This document shows, piece by piece, positions 8,401 to 9,671 of a stretch of DNA of 9,671 nt. Both the position numbers and the translations under genes were made by a program. This DNA is from Corallincola sp. (GTDB lineage: Bacteria > Pseudomonadota > Gammaproteobacteria > Enterobacterales > Neiellaceae): contig JAGOCY010000029.1 in NCBI GenBank assembly GCA_017998495.1, forward strand, positions 1 to 9,671. Reading direction: 5' to 3'. The number at the start of each line of letters is the position of its first letter. Position 1 is the first letter of the stretch. The notes under the pieces were generated by a model, which ran no database searches, had not been told where the DNA came from, and saw nothing but the letters and a program-made list of their open reading frames with translations.

Positions 8401-8679
8401 GCCAACGGTTGGGGAGTCACCGAGCCGTTGGTGCAAACCGGCCCCAACAGCTACGAGTGGACAGGAGCCGTAGATGGTCGGATTGAGTACAAGCTGGCCA
8501 CCCAGGACTACCGCGACGCCAATTTGGGCGGCGGTCGAGTGCTCACTACAGCCAACAGCATGACCTTGGGCAACCGCCCGGGGGTGGGTAACGCCATCAT
8601 CGACGTCCCGCCTGGTAACTATCGCCTGAGCATCCACATCTCCGGCAAAGAGGCGGTGGTTCGCATCAGCCCGCTCTGA
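5452..8679 (+). CDS. secreted GH31 alpha-glucosidase / alpha-transglucosylase with C-terminal starch-binding-like domain
   Basis: A 1075-residue exported enzyme acting on alpha-glucans (hydrolysis or glucosyl transfer). Order: signal peptide 1-21 (cut after AHA), mutarotase-like beta sandwich about 25-235 with VYGLGQQ, TIM barrel about 246-615 starting PPKKAFGMWLSEYG, C-terminal beta domain about 615-700, DUF5110 about 708-794 (LRIYPQDG, EDDGETTDY), Ala/Ser/Pro linker about 839-869, an unassigned beta region about 870-965, and a final domain about 976-1075 with LRSSANGWG, resembling starch-binding modules of amylases. The predicted nucleophile is D412 in HWTDLGEP, as in the W-x-DLGEP group that includes the Cellvibrio transglucosylase Agd31B. 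The acid/base Asp of the W-[ST]-GD motif is replaced by E488 in MWSGEIGS, though GSDVGGF (D517) is conserved. A CPYPC pair (361, 365) could form a disulfide. It is longer than most GH31 enzymes because of the C-terminal modules. Substrate is not predictable from sequence alone. Confidence 0.93.
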   Translation: MKLNNLPVFLVLAAASLGAHAASTYRITSGNQVLAIQLLQDDLVHIEWSANNAPQQPLIPSTPMVARTDYAGITTPTGGNVLKTKTLNLQVDGSNLCIDVTDIRQQPAYRLTRLCPADLTNKEMTLSFSRESFHHVYGLGQQHPEPGTIDGDWSGKSRKPGSSFGNALVAQGGGAVANTQIPIAYMLGQGKQNYALFVDSPYAQSWDLSRDPYTVKSAGEALRVYLIGGEDLPSLRSTYLDLTGRPPVPPKKAFGMWLSEYGFDNWQELEDKLNSLRRNKFPVDGAFLDLQWFGGVTANSDNTKMGSMRWDNGNFANAETKLKQLRDKSGIAIGLIEQPYIGRRLPEYLTLSTKGYLVRQCPYPCDPVYLQDNPWWGKGSMLDFSNREGADFWHDWRRESLVKAGVNYHWTDLGEPAMYDTNGWYAGVAVGRGSANTHAAVHNLYNLLWSRSIAEGYKRNGHKNRPFQLSRSGSAGSQRYGVAMWSGEIGSDLTNLAAHLNAQMHMSLSGIDYFGSDVGGFRREALKGDLNDTYTQWFAASAMLDVPLRPHVENLSNSNQSAPDKVGNLASNLANLRLRYELAPYYYSLAHTAWRTGEAVVSPLVYHFQSDPGTRALGSQKMIGKDLLVAVVAKANARDTMVYLPEGEWYDYHSDKRYKSAGEWVGPIPLYHDGIYRLPLFARQGAMIPGQYVDDQTLTVDGQKANGTLESNLLLRIYPQDGKHKMTMIEDDGETTDYQKKESMETDIDVKQKDGRTELVIHNPRGRYNRMPVSRVNRVVLVTQAPINNVTLNGKPLPEMSSESALNNSESGWYKTPTRVLVKTPAIRLSDVKEIDFIPASASRASAPASSSGAKASAAVAPVVAGGTVIAALGQYASISSDAGSQPLIYADGAYHATLQLKAGKHQLRITPDDPTKQAFGYKDLVISAGVPHFPAADGSIGVEISSAANYQLSLISQGSNKPLLTLAPATFTPGPTIYLRSSANGWGVTEPLVQTGPNSYEWTGAVDGRIEYKLATQDYRDANLGGGRVLTTANSMTLGNRPGVGNAIIDVPPGNYRLSIHISGKEAVVRISPL

Positions 8680-8699
8680 TCCAAGCACCTGCTGCCGCT

Positions 8700-8731
8700 A
8701 GCCCGCGCCCTAAGGACGCGGGCTTTTTTTT
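8700..8731 (+). terminator. Rho-independent terminator of the GH31 gene
   Basis: Stem GCCCGCG (8701-8707) pairs with CGCGGGC (8717-8723), extended by an A-T pair, with inner CC/GG pairing, followed by eight T (8724-8731). It lies 20 nt after the stop codon. Confidence 0.93.
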
Positions 8732-8756
8732 GCCACTGGAGAGGCAGGCGGAAAAT

Positions 8757-8786
8757 AAAAAAAGGCCACCCGAGAATGGGGTGGCC
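8757..8786 (-). terminator. Rho-independent terminator of candidate small RNA 2
   Basis: Read on the minus strand, GGCCACCC (8786-8779) pairs with GGGTGGCC (8771-8764) around a 7-nt loop and is followed by seven T (8763-8757), then ATTTT. It faces the GH31 terminator tail to tail, with 25 nt between the two T-tracts. Confidence 0.88.
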
Positions 8787-8880
8787 GTCTTACGCAAAGG
8801 GAGTCGTTCAAGAAGCACTTTCCGATACATAACATCAGACCGGCGGTGCAGGATGAAAGTTCGCCAGCGGCAGAAAAATT
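8757..8880 (-). ncRNA. candidate small RNA 2 downstream of polA (about 124 nt)
   Basis: A promoter-like pair at 8887-8915 predicts a 5' end near 8880, and a strong terminator ends the transcript near 8757. No plausible reading frame fits. A 5' stem-loop can form between CTGGCG and CGCCGG (one U-G pair), leaving a loop that contains TTTCATCCTG. A later unpaired segment holds GACTCCC. Such CU-rich stretches are typical of RNAs that pair with ribosome sites. The position after polA is that of Spot 42 in enterics and ErsA in Pseudomonas, but I cannot claim homology. Alternatively it could be a 3'-UTR-derived or non-functional transcript. Confidence 0.55.
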
Positions 8881-8886
8881 TTTATC

Positions 8887-8915
8887 ATTGTAATAAAACT
8901 ACAAAATACAGACAA
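8887..8915 (-). promoter_or_regulatory. sigma-70-like promoter of candidate small RNA 2
   Basis: Minus-strand TTGTCT (8915-8910) and TACAAT (8892-8887) are separated by exactly 17 nt, matching the consensus at 4 of 6 and 5 of 6 positions, in a markedly AT-rich stretch within GC-rich DNA. The -35 starts at the end of the T-tract of the preceding terminator. Confidence 0.62.
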
Positions 8916-8946
8916 AAAAAGACCGGTGGCTGGTCAGCCGCCGGTC
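8914..8946 (-). terminator. Rho-independent terminator of candidate small RNA 1
   Basis: Read on the minus strand, GACCGG-C-GGCT pairs with AGCC-A-CCGGTC (one C-A mismatch) around a GACC loop, followed by seven T (8920-8914). The plus-strand copy of the hairpin pairs slightly better but has no following T-tract, so minus-strand function is favoured. Confidence 0.85.
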
Positions 8947-9030
8947 GAAACAACAAGCAAATAGCTATGGGGAGAAGCTAATCCCGGACCCTCGCGGACC
9001 CGTTGAGCACCGACCATGGATGTTCGGTAC
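8914..9030 (-). ncRNA. candidate small RNA 1 downstream of polA (about 117 nt)
   Basis: A promoter-like pair at 9037-9065 predicts a 5' end near 9030, and a terminator ends the transcript near 8914. The length is close to Spot 42 (109 nt), which in E. coli also lies directly downstream of polA. The 5' end can fold as GTACCGA ... TCGGTGC (with one T-G pair) around a 10-nt loop. A repeated GGGTCC follows, then a likely unpaired segment with CTTCTCCCC, able to pair with GGGGAG-type ribosome sites, and a U-rich TTTGCTTGTTGTTTC segment suitable for Hfq. A 98-codon frame crosses this region and the polA terminator and is not credible. Homology to known sRNAs was not established. Confidence 0.55.
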
Positions 9031-9036
9031 GCCCTG

Positions 9037-9065
9037 ACTATACGGCCATGACCTGCCGCCACCAA
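9037..9065 (-). promoter_or_regulatory. sigma-70-like promoter of candidate small RNA 1
   Basis: Minus-strand TTGGTG (9065-9060) and TATAGT (9042-9037) are separated by exactly 17 nt. The -10 matches the consensus at 5 of 6 positions, the -35 at 3 of 6. It lies about 60 nt downstream of the polA terminator, so it would drive an independent transcript. Confidence 0.5.
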
Positions 9066-9126
9066 GCGACAGGCCTTGATAAATGGGGCTTGGTTGATAT
9101 GGCTCAAGTTCGCGGGGCGCGGCCAT

Positions 9127-9154
9127 AAAAAAACCCCGAAGCATCGCTTCGGGG
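9127..9154 (-). terminator. Rho-independent terminator of polA
   Basis: CCCCGAAGC pairs perfectly with GCTTCGGGG around a 3-nt loop. Read on the minus strand it is followed by seven T (9133-9127). It lies about 150 nt after the polA stop. The stretch between (9155-9304) holds no gene and no further structure that I can support. Confidence 0.92.
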
Positions 9155-9304
9155 TCGGTTGGCAGCGAAAAAGCGCCGCCAAAGGAAGGCGAGATAGAAC
9201 ATCAAGCCTCTGTACCCTACCCGCCCACAATACGTGATCTATGTCTCAAATGAAAGCCAGTTAGGTAACCCAGCACCAAATGGCCATTGAGATCCGACCA
9301 CTGC

Positions 9305-9671
9305 TCAATGGGCGTCGTCCCAGTTGGCGCCAACGCCAGCCTCCACCAGCAGCGGTACCGCCAGTTCTGCCGCCTTCTGCATACGGCTGACGATGGCCGC
9401 ACGCGCCCAGTCAATAACGTCGTCACGCACTTCGAATACCAGTTCATCGTGAACCTGCAGGATCATCCGTACCTTGCCACCGCCCTCATCATCGATCCAC
9501 TGCTGCACCGCCAGCATCGCCCGCTTGATGATGTCGGCGGCACTGCCCTGCATCGGCGCGTTGATGGCAGCACGCTCGGCCGCCTTGCGCCGCCCGGCGT
9601 TGCGCGAGCGGATCTCGGGCAAATAGAGACGGCGACCAAACAGCGTGGACACATAACCCTGCTGCTCGGCC
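9305..9671 (-). CDS. polA: DNA polymerase I, C-terminal part (5' end outside window)
   Basis: The 122 visible C-terminal codons match the end of the family A polymerase domain: [17 protein letters not shown], then [20 protein letters not shown] from the palm/fingers, then motif [11 protein letters not shown], whose Asp is one of the two metal-binding catalytic residues, and the usual ending [17 protein letters not shown] polymerase I fills gaps and removes primers during replication and repair in the cytoplasm. Start and the exonuclease domains lie beyond the right edge. The closeness to the E. coli C-terminus supports a gammaproteobacterial source. It is followed by its own terminator and then by two candidate small RNAs on the same strand. 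Confidence 0.97.
   Translation of the reverse strand, partial: AEQQGYVSTLFGRRLYLPEIRSRNAGRRKAAERAAINAPMQGSAADIIKRAMLAVQQWIDDEGGGKVRMILQVHDELVFEVRDDVIDWARAAIVSRMQKAAELAVPLLVEAGVGANWDDAH

Noticed and set aside
8730..8981. 83-codon plus-strand reading frame after the GH31 terminator
   Set aside because: It starts inside the terminator tail, is Lys/Arg-rich by composition only, and crosses two minus-strand terminators.
8934..9230. 98-codon minus-strand reading frame between polA and GH31
   Set aside because: It runs through the polA terminator hairpin and the promoter of the first candidate RNA, and its protein sequence shows no family features.

Overview
The window looks like chromosomal DNA from a GC-rich gammaproteobacterium. 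The clues are a gammaproteobacterial-type polA 3' end, a LapG/LapD pair of the kind that controls biofilm adhesins, a PrsK-type sensor kinase known from exosortase/exopolysaccharide loci, and small-RNA-like transcription units directly downstream of polA, the position of Spot 42 in enterics and ErsA in Pseudomonas. I cannot fix the genus.

Left block (1-5251, all minus strand, read right to left): a small secreted LprI-like protein (4829-5251), a short lipoprotein (4416-4814), a longer acidic lipoprotein with a related C-terminal domain (3275-4270), the periplasmic protease LapG (2559-3218), the c-di-GMP receptor LapD (609-2537), and the N-terminal membrane half of a PrsK-like histidine kinase running off the left edge (1-526). 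Gaps are 14 to 145 nt and no convincing terminator separates the genes, so they may form one operon. LapG cleaves the N-terminus of a cell-surface RTX adhesin, and LapD sequesters LapG when c-di-GMP is high. The adhesin and its transporter are not in the window. The lipoproteins and the LprI-like protein are uncharacterised here, but all are exported and so act in the same compartment as LapG.

Middle (5452-8679, plus strand): a large secreted GH31 alpha-glucosidase/transglucosylase with a GTG start, a signal peptide, DUF5110, an Ala/Ser linker and a C-terminal starch-binding-like beta domain, followed by a strong terminator. Its predicted nucleophile is standard, but the acid/base position reads Glu instead of Asp. 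A 200-nt divergent intergenic region separates it from the left block.

Right block (8757-9671, minus strand): the last 122 codons of polA with its own terminator at 9127-9154, then two back-to-back promoter-plus-terminator units of about 117 and 124 nt (9030-8914 and 8880-8757). They look like tandem trans-acting sRNAs with CU-rich, anti-Shine-Dalgarno-like stretches, and the second promoter begins inside the terminator T-tract of the first. This is the least expected feature of the window. The second lies tail to tail with the GH31 terminator.
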